Shown here one piece after another: positions 44,103-53,287 of a stretch of DNA of 64,000 nt (positions are counted from its first letter, which is position 1; every line of letters begins with the position of its first letter). Under the pieces are notes generated by a model that saw nothing but the letters and a program-made list of their open reading frames with translations, made no database searches and was not told the origin of the DNA. The DNA lies in contig JANQJG010000067.1 in NCBI GenBank assembly GCA_028281785.1, forward strand, positions 20,309-84,308. The letters run 5' to 3'. The stretch is from Rhodospirillales bacterium (GTDB lineage: Bacteria > Pseudomonadota > Alphaproteobacteria > Rhodospirillales > Shumkoniaceae). A program made the position numbers and the translations under genes.

Positions 44103-45140
44103 ATGGTACTCCCCATGAAACGGGCGACGATCAAGGATGTGGCGGCGCTTGCCGGGGTGTCCTCCTCGGCCGTGTCGCGCAGCTTCGGCGACGGCACCCA
44201 TGTGTCCAAGGCGACTCGGCGCAAGGTTTTGGCCGCAGCCGAGACCCTGGGCTATCGCCCCAACGCGCTCGCCCGCAGCCTCGTCGGCGCGCGGACCGGC
44301 CTTGTCGCCCTGGTCGTCGGCCGCCTGCGCAGCCCCTTCGACAGCCTGTTCGTCGACGCCCTGGCGGAGTCGCTGATCGGCGTCGGCAAGCATCTGCTGC
44401 TGTCCCCGGTCCGCGGCGACCAGCGCGCCGACGACGGATTGATGCGGGCGCTGGACTACCAGGTCGACGCGGTGGTGGTCGCCGCCGGCACCATGTCGCC
44501 GGAGGTCGCCGACCGTTTCGCGCGCATGGGCGTCCCCCTGATCCTCTCGGGCCGGGTGGTGGACGGCGCCGGGATCGACTGCGTGCTCGCCGACAATGCC
44601 GGCGGCGCGGCCAAGGCCGCCGAGCTGCTGTTGCGCACGGGGTGCAAGCGCATCGCCTATATCGGCCGCGGCCATGGTGCCTTTTCCGACGACGAACGCC
44701 GCCGGGGACTCCGGGACACCCTGCGCCGCCTCGGCCTCGATATCGTGGCCGAGGCCCGCGCCGCGGTCGACCGGGAGGACGGCCATCCCCTGGGCATGGA
44801 GCTTCTGTCCGGCCCGGACCGGCCGAACGGGATCTTCTGCATGAACGACGCGCTCGCCGTCGGCGTGATCGAGGCCGCGCGGGACCTTGGCCTGCGCCTG
44901 CCCGAGGACTTGGCCGTGGTCGGCTTCGACGACATTCCCCTGGCCGCCGCCGGCAGCTACCAGTTGACCACCGTGGCCTATCCCATCCAGCCGACCGTCG
45001 CCGCCATCGTCGAGACCCTGGAGGATCGTCTGGCGGGGGCCGATTGGCCGTCCCGGGTCATCCGCATCCCGACCCGCCTCGTCGTGCGCGGCACGACCCG
45101 GCGCCTCGAGCGGGCGGTCGGCACCCGGACGGAGGGCTAG
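44103..45140 (+). CDS. LacI-family transcriptional regulator
   Basis: A 345-residue repressor. The N-terminal helix-turn-helix and hinge are typical: ATIKDVAALAGVSSSAVSR and RKVLAAAETLGYRPNALAR. The rest is a periplasmic-binding-protein-like effector domain (VVGFDDIPLAAAGSYQLTTV near the end). GAGGA lies seven bases before ATG 44103; ATG 44115 is an in-frame alternative. Divergent from the ABC importer genes and flanked by two matching operators, so it almost certainly controls them. Confidence 0.93.
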   Translation: MVLPMKRATIKDVAALAGVSSSAVSRSFGDGTHVSKATRRKVLAAAETLGYRPNALARSLVGARTGLVALVVGRLRSPFDSLFVDALAESLIGVGKHLLLSPVRGDQRADDGLMRALDYQVDAVVVAAGTMSPEVADRFARMGVPLILSGRVVDGAGIDCVLADNAGGAAKAAELLLRTGCKRIAYIGRGHGAFSDDERRRGLRDTLRRLGLDIVAEARAAVDREDGHPLGMELLSGPDRPNGIFCMNDALAVGVIEAARDLGLRLPEDLAVVGFDDIPLAAAGSYQLTTVAYPIQPTVAAIVETLEDRLAGADWPSRVIRIPTRLVVRGTTRRLERAVGTRTEG

Positions 45141-45144
45141 GCCC

Positions 45145-45918
45145 ATGCCCAAGATCGTCTGGCTGACCGACATCCACATGACCTTGCCGGACGAGACCGT
45201 GAACGGGCGAGATCCCGCCGCCGCCCTAACCCGCTGCATCGACCACATCCTGCGCCATCACGCGGATGCCGACCTCGCGGCCGTCACCGGAGACCTGGCC
45301 GATACCGGCGCGGCCGAGGAGTACGCGCGCGTGCGCGCCGAACTCGACCGCCTGCCGATGCCGGTGGCCGTGACCCTCGGCAATCACGATCGGACGGACG
45401 GCCATCGCGCGGTGTTCGGCGAGGCGGAGGGGGCCGCCCTGGGCCATGCCAGCCTCAGCGTAGATCTCGGGGAGCGCTGGCGGTGTCTCCTGCTGGACAC
45501 CAACGGCACCGACGCCAGCCAGGGCGACTTGGCCATAGACCGCCTGGACTGGCTGGCGGCGGAGCTCGATGCCGCGAGGCAACGGCGCTGCGTGCTGCTG
45601 CTTCATCATCCGCCCGCCCGCATCGGTCTGCCGGCGTTCGACGCCATCGGGCTCCGCGAAGGCGCCCGTCTCGGCCTCGCCGCGGTCCTCGGCCGCCATC
45701 GGGAGCGGCTCGCCCTGATCGGCTTCGGGCATTGCCATATGTCCATCGCCGGCGCGGTCGCGGGCATTCCCATGGTCGGCATGGGGTCGGTTCTCTACCG
45801 CGTCCGCCCCGACTTCGAGGGCAACGGGTTCGACCCCGTGCCTTGGGACCCCGGCGTCTACGGCGTCATTCTGCTCGGCCCCGCCGGCCCGGTCGTCCAC
45901 ACCGTGGCGACGGGTTAG
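45145..45918 (+). CDS. Metallophosphoesterase (cyclic-nucleotide/glycerophosphodiester phosphodiesterase-like)
   Basis: A 257-residue calcineurin-type phosphoesterase with all metal motifs: WLTDIHM (D, H), TGDLADTG (D), LGNHDR (N, H), LLLHHPP (H) and GFGHCHMS (GHxH). Its nearest relatives are cAMP phosphodiesterase CpdA and glycerophosphodiesterase GpdQ. It starts four bases after the LacI gene, so both are one unit. This suggests that the imported substrate may be a phosphodiester such as a glycerophosphodiester; inference from context. Confidence 0.88.
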   Translation: MPKIVWLTDIHMTLPDETVNGRDPAAALTRCIDHILRHHADADLAAVTGDLADTGAAEEYARVRAELDRLPMPVAVTLGNHDRTDGHRAVFGEAEGAALGHASLSVDLGERWRCLLLDTNGTDASQGDLAIDRLDWLAAELDAARQRRCVLLLHHPPARIGLPAFDAIGLREGARLGLAAVLGRHRERLALIGFGHCHMSIAGAVAGIPMVGMGSVLYRVRPDFEGNGFDPVPWDPGVYGVILLGPAGPVVHTVATG

Positions 45919-45950
45919 GCGGGGCGGGGCGGGGCGGCCCCGCCAGCCCC

Positions 45951-46436
45951 CTACAGCTTCTTCAGGTAGCTGATCATCCGCGCCGCCACCTCGAAGCCGA
46001 GCGCGCGGTGGGCGGCGATGCCGCCCGCATTGTCCAGATCGGTGTCGCTGGCGATCTCGGAGAAGCCGAGCTCTTTCGCCCAACGCTCCGACCGCGCGAT
46101 CAGGGCGCGGCCGATGCCGCGCCCCCGCCAGGCCTCCTCCACATACCAGCCCTCGAGATAGGGCACCCGGGGGTTGAGGCTGCCCTCGGCGTAGTCTCTC
46201 AAACGCAGTTCGACGAAGCCCACGATCTGCCCGTCCTCCGTCTCATGGAGGAAGGTCTGATCGACAAACCGGCACGCGCCGGAGAAATAGCCCTCGATCT
46301 CCCTGGCGTGGTCCTCGCGCGTTCCCGGCCATAAAGCCATGCGCAGACGCAGCCAGTCCTCGCGATCCCGCGGTTTCGCATTCCCTGATCGGCATGTCGA
46401 TATCTCGATGGTGATGGTGGTGGGAGCCTTTAGCAC
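45951..46436 (-). pseudogene. AAC(6')-like aminoglycoside/GNAT acetyltransferase, apparent frameshift near the start
   Basis: The open frame encodes a GNAT acetyltransferase closely patterned on AAC(6')-I: DREDWLRLRMALWPG, VPYLEGWYVEEAWRGRGIGR (acetyl-CoA loop) and AHRALGFEV. Its only in-frame start is a GTG at 46436 with no ribosome site. In another frame an ATG at 46395 encodes MPIRECETA, which would join smoothly to DREDW if one C of the CCC run (46367-46369) were removed. So the gene probably began at 46395 and carries a one-base insertion or sequencing error. If real, the enzyme is made poorly or not at all. Confidence 0.75.
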
Positions 46437-46609
46437 GGCCAGGCGCTAGACGCCACGCCGGAGGCCAGACCGAGCAGTTCCTACACTCCGCTCGCCAAAA
46501 ATCCGCCAACAACGAAGCCTTAACGGCTTGTACCGCATCTTACCGGCTCCGTCGGGCGGCCCCGGACGGACGGAAGGTTACGGCGGAGATACCCGGGAAG
46601 GTGTTCGCG

Positions 46610-48271
46610 ATGAGGCTCTCGCTCTTTTTTTGCGCGGCGATGATCACGGTCATGCTGAAGCTCGCGGCGGCGGCCGCCGCCGACGAGGGCGTCCACGAAG
46701 TCGAGTGGCGTGATCTGCTGCCGGCGTCCCGGATGTCCATCGAAGACCCGATCACCGCGCTCAGCTCCGAACAGCGGATCGATCTCGGCCTCATCATGCT
46801 GCTGAACAGCCTCGAGAGAGAGGGCACGCTCAGACCCGCCGACGCCGAAAAGAAGAGGGAGCTTATCGCCGCGTTCGCCGCGCAAGGCATCGATGTCGAC
46901 CAACTTCTCGCCGAGCGGGAACGCATCGAGCGGCTGCAGGCGCGTCAAGGCGAGGCGAGCGCCGAGATCGACGGGGAAACCATCCGAATCCCCGGCTACA
47001 TGCTTCCACTCGAGATGGCAAACCAAAGGCTCACCGAATTCCTTCTAGTTCCCTGGGTGGGCGCCTGCATCCATGCGCCGACGCCGCCGCCCAATCAAAT
47101 CATCCGGGTGACCCTGCCCGAGGGCATGCCGCCAAGGGACCGGTTTTCTCCCGCCTGGATCGAAGGCCGGATCGAATACCGCCTGGAAACCCATGAGCTG
47201 TTTCTGGTGGACGGCCGCCGCGACGTCCGGGTGGCCTATACCATGGCGGCCACCGCGATCACCGACTATTCAGCGGCCAAGTCCGACGCGCTCGCGCGGG
47301 TTGACGTGCCAATGAAACTGACGGCCGATCATGGTTGGTGGCAAGGGCTGCAGATCAAGATATCGCAGGTCTTCACGCGCGCCATGACCGATATCGGGGA
47401 GCAGCGGTCGCTCTCGGCCATGATCTTCGGCCTCGCCGTCGCCTTTCTCTACGGCGTGCTTCACACCATCGGACCCGGGCATGGCAAGGCCGTGATCATC
47501 TCCTATTTCGTCGGTGAGGGCGGGAGCCTGCGGCGCGGGGTCGGGATGGGCATCCGGATTGCGCTGTTTCATGTGCTCTCCGCCGTCATCGTGGCCGTGC
47601 TCGCCGATTTCGCGATCCGCCAGACGACGGGGCATGCCCCTTCCGACTACCGCGCGATCCGCCTGGCAAGCTACGCGGCGATCGCGGCGATCGGGATCTG
47701 GATGCTGATTGGGGCCATCCGCGCGTTGCGGAACCTTCCTTCGGCCGAGGCCGGGACGGCCGCGGCGGGAACGGACCACAACCATCATCATCACCATGGC
47801 TGCGGCTGCGGGCATGTCCACCATCAGCAGACCAAGGGCGTGGCCGGGTTGCTTTCCCTTGCGGTCGGCGCGGTTCCCTGCACCGGTGCCCTTCTGGTTC
47901 TGCTGTACGGGCTCGCCAATGATCTGCTGTGGTTCAGTATCGTCATGGTCGCGGCGATTTCCCTCGGCATGGCGATCACCCTGTCGGCCATCGGCATGGT
48001 CGCGATTCTCGGGCGCCGGGGGATCGACCGACAGCTCGGCGGGAAAGCGCATCAAAGGGAACGTGTTGCCGTTGGCCTGCGCTTCGCCGGCGCGGCGACG
48101 GTTGCCCTTGTGGGGGGCGGGATGTTCATGCTGGCGGCGAATACGTCGGACCCGACCTCGCCCGTACCAACCGCGGCCGCGCAGGGACCAAGCCCGGCGG
48201 CCATGGCGGTGCCCATGGACACCGCCTCATTCCCGTCCGATCCCGAAAGGATCACCCCTCCGGCGCGGTAA
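46610..48271 (+). CDS. DUF3299-NicO fusion, putative nickel/cobalt exporter
   Basis: A 553-residue protein. Residues ~1-20 are a signal sequence. Residues ~105-225 are a periplasmic DUF3299-type domain (IRIPGYMLPLEMANQRLTEF, then VPWVGACIHAPTPPPNQII). From ~240 on is a NicO/RcnA-type membrane transporter with about six helices and the signature VLHTIGPGHGKAVIISYFVG. Between helices lies a histidine/cysteine-rich loop (DHNHHHHHGCGCGHVHH), a metal-binding feature. NicO proteins move nickel or cobalt. GGAAGG eight bases before ATG 46610 sets the start over GTG 46601. The 3' end overlaps the convergent gene by 20 bases. Confidence 0.85.
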   Translation: MRLSLFFCAAMITVMLKLAAAAAADEGVHEVEWRDLLPASRMSIEDPITALSSEQRIDLGLIMLLNSLEREGTLRPADAEKKRELIAAFAAQGIDVDQLLAERERIERLQARQGEASAEIDGETIRIPGYMLPLEMANQRLTEFLLVPWVGACIHAPTPPPNQIIRVTLPEGMPPRDRFSPAWIEGRIEYRLETHELFLVDGRRDVRVAYTMAATAITDYSAAKSDALARVDVPMKLTADHGWWQGLQIKISQVFTRAMTDIGEQRSLSAMIFGLAVAFLYGVLHTIGPGHGKAVIISYFVGEGGSLRRGVGMGIRIALFHVLSAVIVAVLADFAIRQTTGHAPSDYRAIRLASYAAIAAIGIWMLIGAIRALRNLPSAEAGTAAAGTDHNHHHHHGCGCGHVHHQQTKGVAGLLSLAVGAVPCTGALLVLLYGLANDLLWFSIVMVAAISLGMAITLSAIGMVAILGRRGIDRQLGGKAHQRERVAVGLRFAGAATVALVGGGMFMLAANTSDPTSPVPTAAAQGPSPAAMAVPMDTASFPSDPERITPPAR

Positions 48272-49667
48272 CCTCGCCGATGAGGTCGAGCTTTTCGTCG
48301 CTGAGATAGCCGTAGCGGTTGACCCAGAGCCGCCCGCCCGAGGCCCCGTAGGCGCAGGCAAGGCGTTGGCGCACATCCGCGACCGGGCCGTAGCCATGGG
48401 CCATGGCGATCACCGGCGTCTCCCCGGCCTCCGCCCGCGCCGCCGCGATCTTGCGGCGCTGCGCCGCCTCGCCCACGGGATGCGGCTCGTCCGGCCCGGG
48501 ATAGGCATAGTCGTCCAACCCCTCATCGTCGGCGATGTCGAGCAGGCGGACCAGCGCCTTTACGATCGCGCGCCTGTCCAGCCCAGGGTTGGCGCCGCAG
48601 AGCGCGTCGGCGTAGAAGCGGAGCATCATCGGCCAGTGCATGGTGTAGAGCTTGACACCGATCGCGGTGCTCAGGGGCGCGAGGCCGCCATAGCTCGCCC
48701 CCGAGACGGCCGACCAGGGCGGCGGGAAGGTGCTGGGAATCAGCTCCTTGTCCGCGCCGCCGGCCTCGGTAAGGGCCTCGCGCAGCTCCGCGATGGTCTC
48801 GATCGAGAGCGTCGCCTTGAAGCGCAGCAGGTCGGCGACGCCGGGATGGTCGCGCAAGAGCTGCAGTAGGCGGTAGCGGCCGCCCTCGGGGGTGGTCCAC
48901 ACCGAGAGGTCGGCCTCGGTGAGCCCGCCGAGCAGCCCGTCGTGGAGGGCGCCGGTGTCCGCCCGCATGCGGTCGAAGTCGAAGCCCAAGCGTTTGGCAG
49001 CAGCGGCCGCGTGGTCGCTGAAATCGAGGAACAGGCTGTCGAAGCTGTAGGGCGGGTATTCCGGCCAGTCGATACGGAAGCCGTCGACCGCCGGGTAGGC
49101 GCGGACGAGGTCCTGGATCAGCGCGCGGGCATAGGCGCGGATATGGGGGCTGGCGAGGCTGCCATTCTTGTCGACGCGGCCCTCGGGAGCCCGGCCGTCG
49201 GGGAGGCGCGGCAGGTCGTCGGCCTCGGGGCCGCCGAACTGCACCCGATAGCCGGGCGGGATCGCGGCCTGGACCTGATGATAGACCTTGAGGCCCCGGG
49301 CCTGGGCGGCGGCGATGAACTCGGCGAGGATGCCGCCCTCGCGCGCGGTGAGCTCCGTCGGTTCGGCCGGCTGATAGCGGAGGCCGGCATAGAGCGTTTT
49401 ATCGGGGGTAAAGCTCGGGGCCGTGGTCACGAAGAGCTCGCGCTTTCCCCAGAGCGGCCGGTCGAGCAGCCGGACCTTGCCGGCCTCGGCGTCGGCCGGG
49501 GGTTCGCGGGTGCCGGTGCGCTCATCGGCCGGCGCCATCACATAAGGCGAGATCGAGACCGCGGTGGCCCGTGCGCGTGTCACCAAGTTGTCGAGCACGC
49601 CGTCGATGCCCTCGGTCTGGATATATTCCGGCAGCACGGTGATGCCGACGATGCGTGTCTCCGCCAT
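48252..49667 (-). CDS. TIM-barrel glycoside hydrolase-like protein
   Basis: A 471-residue protein without signal peptide. VDGFRIDWPEYPPYSFDSLF is a typical beta-strand 4 to loop region of glycoside-hydrolase TIM barrels, and HIRAYARALIQDLVRAYP precedes it as an alpha-helix. Other landmarks are KVYHQVQAAIPPG and HPVGEAAQRRKIAAARAEAG. Related proteins are uncharacterised. A sulfatase gene starts upstream in the same direction 29 bases away, so it may act on sulfated sugars. No confident family number; catalytic residues are not assigned. Confidence 0.7.
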   Translation of the reverse strand: MAETRIVGITVLPEYIQTEGIDGVLDNLVTRARATAVSISPYVMAPADERTGTREPPADAEAGKVRLLDRPLWGKRELFVTTAPSFTPDKTLYAGLRYQPAEPTELTAREGGILAEFIAAAQARGLKVYHQVQAAIPPGYRVQFGGPEADDLPRLPDGRAPEGRVDKNGSLASPHIRAYARALIQDLVRAYPAVDGFRIDWPEYPPYSFDSLFLDFSDHAAAAAKRLGFDFDRMRADTGALHDGLLGGLTEADLSVWTTPEGGRYRLLQLLRDHPGVADLLRFKATLSIETIAELREALTEAGGADKELIPSTFPPPWSAVSGASYGGLAPLSTAIGVKLYTMHWPMMLRFYADALCGANPGLDRRAIVKALVRLLDIADDEGLDDYAYPGPDEPHPVGEAAQRRKIAAARAEAGETPVIAMAHGYGPVADVRQRLACAYGASGGRLWVNRYGYLSDEKLDLIGEVTAPEG

Positions 49668-49695
49668 CGGGCGTCCCTCCCCTTTCTTGACTTGG

Positions 49696-51186
49696 TTAGG
49701 TGTCGGTGGCCTCGGCCAACCAGTTGTCCTCGCTTCTGACCCGCCAGCGATGGATATCGGGCGGTTGCACGGCGCGGCTCCAGTCGCGCAGCAGCTCCTT
49801 GTCGCGGCGGCGTTCGGCCATCACTCGGGCGATCTCTTCCGGGTCCCAATCGGCGAGGAGGCGGGCCTCGAGCGCCGCGCGCAACTCGGCATGCGCCGGG
49901 TTCCCGGCGAGGTCGCGGGTCTCCCGCGGGTCGGCCTCCAGGTCGAAGAGCTGCGGCCGCGCGCCGTCATAGTAGCAGAGCTTCCAGCGGCCGCTGCGGA
50001 TCATGCGCTGGCGCACCGGTTCGGCGCCGGTCCAGGCCGACATGCCGTCGGTGCAATACTCGGAAAAGGTCTCGTCGATCCAGGGCCGACCGGGATCGCG
50101 GGCGACGCCAAGCAGGCTGCGCCCATCGGCGGCCGGGAGCGCCGGCGCGCCCGCCGCCTCGACCATCGTCTGAGCCAGGTCGACCAGATTGACCAACTGG
50201 TTGCGGCGTTCCCCCTCGGGCAGCACACCCGGCCAGGAGAGGATCATCGGCACCTTAGCCGACTCGTCGTAGAAGGTCTGCTTCCACCACAGGCCGCGCT
50301 CGCCGATCTGGTCGCCATGGTCGGAGACGTAGATCACCAGCGTGTTCTGATCGAGGCCGAGCGCCGCGAGCCGGTCGAGCAGTTGCCCGACCATCTCGTC
50401 GAACTCCTCGACCAGGGCATAATAGGCCGCGCGGGCGCGCAGGCAATCGGCCTCGGGCACGTCCTCGATGCCGGAATGCTGTCGCCAGGCGGCGTGCACC
50501 GGGTGCTCCTCGCCCAGGCTGTCGAGCGGGATCTCCGGCAGCCCCACCTTGTCGGCGTAGTACGCAAAGAGGTCGGGCCGCGCGACATAGGGCTGATGGG
50601 GCAGCAGGTAGCCGACGGTAAGCGCGAAGGGCTCGCCCTCCCCGCTTTTCCGCGCCGCCGCCAGCTCGTCGAGAACCTCGAGCGCCGCCGCCGTCACGTC
50701 GCGGTCATGGAGCTGGTAGGAGGACTGCCCCGGCCCCGACCTCTCGACGCTCTCCCGGAAGGGGTCGTTGGTCTTGGCAAGCGGTCCCAGGGAGTGCGAC
50801 ACGCCGCCGACCCAGTTGGTGCTGTGATCGCCGACCTCCCGCCGCACATAGCCGTGCAGTTGGTCGGGCCCGATCGCATGCAGGCGGCCGACGAGGATCG
50901 GCCGATAGCCGGCGGCGCCGAGCGCATGCGCCGTCGTCGGGATGTCGGAGGCGAGCGGGTCGCTGTTGGTCCAGCAGTTCTGCCGGCAGGGATGGCGCCC
51001 GCTGAGGAAGGACATGCGTGCCGGCACGCAAAGCGGCGAGGGCGTATACGCGTTGTCGAACACCACGCCCCGCGCCGCCAAGCGGTCGAGGTTGGGCGTG
51101 CGGACGACCGGGTCGCCATAGCATCCGGTGATCCGCTGCGTGTGCTGATCGGAAAAGATCAGCAGGATGTTCGGCCTTTCCGCCAT
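49696..51186 (-). CDS. Sulfatase (formylglycine-dependent)
   Basis: A 496-residue sulfatase. The metal-binding start NILLIFSDQHTQRITGCYGD is followed by the activation motif SPLCVPARMSFLSGR, in which the cysteine of CxPxR becomes formylglycine. VIYVSDHGDQIGERGLWWKQ is the second metal-site region. Family members cleave sulfate esters of sugars or phosphate esters. Start ATG 51186 follows GGGGGGAG; a longer frame to 51594 is antisense to the IclR gene. Downstream is the TIM-barrel gene. A maturase gene is not in the window. Confidence 0.93.
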   Translation of the reverse strand: MAERPNILLIFSDQHTQRITGCYGDPVVRTPNLDRLAARGVVFDNAYTPSPLCVPARMSFLSGRHPCRQNCWTNSDPLASDIPTTAHALGAAGYRPILVGRLHAIGPDQLHGYVRREVGDHSTNWVGGVSHSLGPLAKTNDPFRESVERSGPGQSSYQLHDRDVTAAALEVLDELAAARKSGEGEPFALTVGYLLPHQPYVARPDLFAYYADKVGLPEIPLDSLGEEHPVHAAWRQHSGIEDVPEADCLRARAAYYALVEEFDEMVGQLLDRLAALGLDQNTLVIYVSDHGDQIGERGLWWKQTFYDESAKVPMILSWPGVLPEGERRNQLVNLVDLAQTMVEAAGAPALPAADGRSLLGVARDPGRPWIDETFSEYCTDGMSAWTGAEPVRQRMIRSGRWKLCYYDGARPQLFDLEADPRETRDLAGNPAHAELRAALEARLLADWDPEEIARVMAERRRDKELLRDWSRAVQPPDIHRWRVRSEDNWLAEATDT

Positions 51187-51239
51187 CGGCTCCCCCCCTT
51201 CCCCTTGCTTCTCGGCGGTCGCGCGGGTGTCCGAGGCCC

Positions 51240-52040
51240 CTACTCCATCCAGCCGAGATTGCGCGAAATCGTCCGCGCGGCCTCGACGACCTGCGGCGCC
51301 CATCCCTCCAGCCGGTCGCGGTCGGTCCGGAAGACCGGCGCCGAGATGCATACAGAGCCCACGATCTCGCCGCGAAAATCCCGGATCGGCGAGGCCACGC
51401 CGCAAACGTCGGACTGGTGCTCCTTGAACGCCAGCGCGTACCTTTGGGAACGGACCTTCCTCAGCTCCCTTTCGTACCGTGCCGGGTCGGTGATGGTCTT
51501 CTCCGCGATCTTCTCGAAGGAAAGCGACTTCACAATCTCGGCCTGCCTCTCCTGCGGCAGGAAGGCGACCATCGATTTCCCGAGCGCCGTGCAATGCACC
51601 GAGGCGCGGTTGCCGATGGCCGAATGCAGCCGCAGGATCTTGTGGCTCTCGACCCGATCGATGAACACGATCTCGTTGCCGTCGAGGACGGCCAGATGGA
51701 TGTTCTCCCCCGACGCCTTACCCAACCGGCGCATCTCCTCGACCGCCGCGCGGCGCAGGTCCAAATGGTGCCACATATTGAAGGCCAAGCTCATGAACCG
51801 GTAGCCGATCCGATAGGTGCGGCTGGCCGCGTCGAAATGGATCAGGCGTTCGTTGGCAAGGATCGAGAGGATGCGAAAGCTCGTGCTCTTGGGCAGCCCG
51901 GTCCGCTGAACCAGCTCGCTCAGGCCAAGCGGCGTCCCCGCTTCCGCAAGGGTTTCGAGGAACGCCATGCTCTTCCTCAGCGTCGTGCTGTTCAGCGCCT
52001 CCCGCCCGACCTTCGGGCCTCGGCTGGCGTTGGCCTCCAT
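51240..52040 (-). CDS. IclR-family transcriptional regulator
   Basis: A 266-residue regulator with winged-helix N-terminus (SMAFLETLAEAGTPLGLSEL then RTGLPKSTSFRILSIL) and a GAF-like effector domain (ALGKSMVAFLPQERQAEIV; GVASPIRDFRGEIVGSVCIS). IclR proteins control catabolic and transport genes in response to small acids. It is divergent from the first TctCBA transporter and probably regulates it, and perhaps the sulfatase beside it. The intergenic 149 bases should hold its operator; I saw none with confidence. Confidence 0.9.
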   Translation of the reverse strand: MEANASRGPKVGREALNSTTLRKSMAFLETLAEAGTPLGLSELVQRTGLPKSTSFRILSILANERLIHFDAASRTYRIGYRFMSLAFNMWHHLDLRRAAVEEMRRLGKASGENIHLAVLDGNEIVFIDRVESHKILRLHSAIGNRASVHCTALGKSMVAFLPQERQAEIVKSLSFEKIAEKTITDPARYERELRKVRSQRYALAFKEHQSDVCGVASPIRDFRGEIVGSVCISAPVFRTDRDRLEGWAPQVVEAARTISRNLGWME

Positions 52041-52189
52041 GGTACCGATTGACAAAACCGCCGTCCGTTTTTACGATCCCGCTATAAGGGACGATTGTTC
52101 ACTATAGTGGAACGCCCGTCAAGAACCGGCCTCGACGGGCCGTCTCGTCGAAGAACGTTGGCCAAACGCTGCGGAAGGGAGACTTACGA

Positions 52190-53167
52190 ATGAAAACAAG
52201 ACTCGTATTGTGGGGCCTTTCGGCCCTTTCGGCGGCTGCGCTGACCCTGGCGCCGGGGTCGCCCTGGCAGGACGGCGGCGCCGTCGCCGCCTACCCGGAA
52301 AAACCGATCAAGGTCATCGTCGGGTTCTCGCCCGGAGGCCGGACCGACACGGTGGCGCGCCTGATGGCGAAGGAGATCAAGGAGAGGGGCCTGCTGCCGC
52401 AGCCTCTCGTGGTCGTCAACGTGCCGGGCGCGGGATCGACCATCGCCGGCAGGCAGGCCGTTGAGGCGGAGCCGGACGGCTACACGCTCATCCACTGGCA
52501 TCACCAGATGCTGATCGCCAACGCCATGGGGACCTTCGAGTACGGCCCCACGGACTTCGAATCGGTCGGCTTCACCGGCGGCGGCAGCCCCATCTGGGCC
52601 GTGCATGAAGACTCGCCCTACAAGACCTGGGCCGATCTGGAGGGCAAGCTGAAGGCGGAGCCCAAGGGCCTGGTCGAGGTCATTGGTATCGGCACGATCC
52701 CGCATTTCGTCGGGGCCCTGCTGGCCAAGGAAGTGGGGTTCGAAACCCGAAAGGTCGCGGCCAGCAGCGGCGCCGACCGCAGCAAGGCCCTGCTCGGCAA
52801 GCATGCCGACATCGCGCTGTTCTCGGCCGCAGAGTACACCAAATGGAAGGGTGGCGGCATGCGGGCCCTGATCTTCTTCGGCCCCAACCGGGTCGACAAG
52901 ATCAACGAGGTCCCGACGGCCAAGGAGCTCGGCTACGACGTGGTTTGGGCCAATCCCAACTGGTGGCTCGCGCCCAAGGGCACCCCGCAGGACCGTATCG
53001 ACGTGGTGGCCAATGCGCTGAAGGCCGTGGCGACCTCGCCCGAGATCGAGGAGTGGTACAAGGAACGCGTGCTCGATCCGTACTGGACCGATGGCACCCA
53101 GGCCGAGAAGGAATCTCTCGAGCTGTTGGAGAAGCTCAAGGAGGCGGCGAAGGACATCAAGAAGTAG
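52190..53167 (+). CDS. tctC: Tripartite tricarboxylate transporter binding protein (TctC/Bug), first set
   Basis: A 325-residue Bug-family binding protein. Signal peptide (LSALSAAALTLAPGS), then YPEKPIKVIVGFSPGGRTDT, the family opening, and TNWW-type C-terminal region NPNWWLAPKGTPQDRIDVV. GGAAGGGAGA upstream gives a good ribosome site. It binds a carboxylate (citrate- or tricarballylate-like, or another acid) in the periplasm for the TctAB permease. First gene of tctCBA, followed in order by tctB and tctA. Confidence 0.93.
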   Translation: MKTRLVLWGLSALSAAALTLAPGSPWQDGGAVAAYPEKPIKVIVGFSPGGRTDTVARLMAKEIKERGLLPQPLVVVNVPGAGSTIAGRQAVEAEPDGYTLIHWHHQMLIANAMGTFEYGPTDFESVGFTGGGSPIWAVHEDSPYKTWADLEGKLKAEPKGLVEVIGIGTIPHFVGALLAKEVGFETRKVAASSGADRSKALLGKHADIALFSAAEYTKWKGGGMRALIFFGPNRVDKINEVPTAKELGYDVVWANPNWWLAPKGTPQDRIDVVANALKAVATSPEIEEWYKERVLDPYWTDGTQAEKESLELLEKLKEAAKDIKK

Positions 53168-53287
53168 GGCGGCGCCCCAACCTCTGATCCTTGCGCCTAT
53201 CTCTTCTCGCGGAATCGCCGGCTCCGGATGGGGTCGGCGGCCGCGGGGGCTCGGAACTCCAGATCTCTCTTAGCGGGGATATCCTCC

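Noticed and set aside
51187..51594. Upstream extension of the first sulfatase
   Set aside because: It is antisense to the IclR gene, and NILLIFSDQH lies right after the ATG at 51186, as usual for sulfatases.
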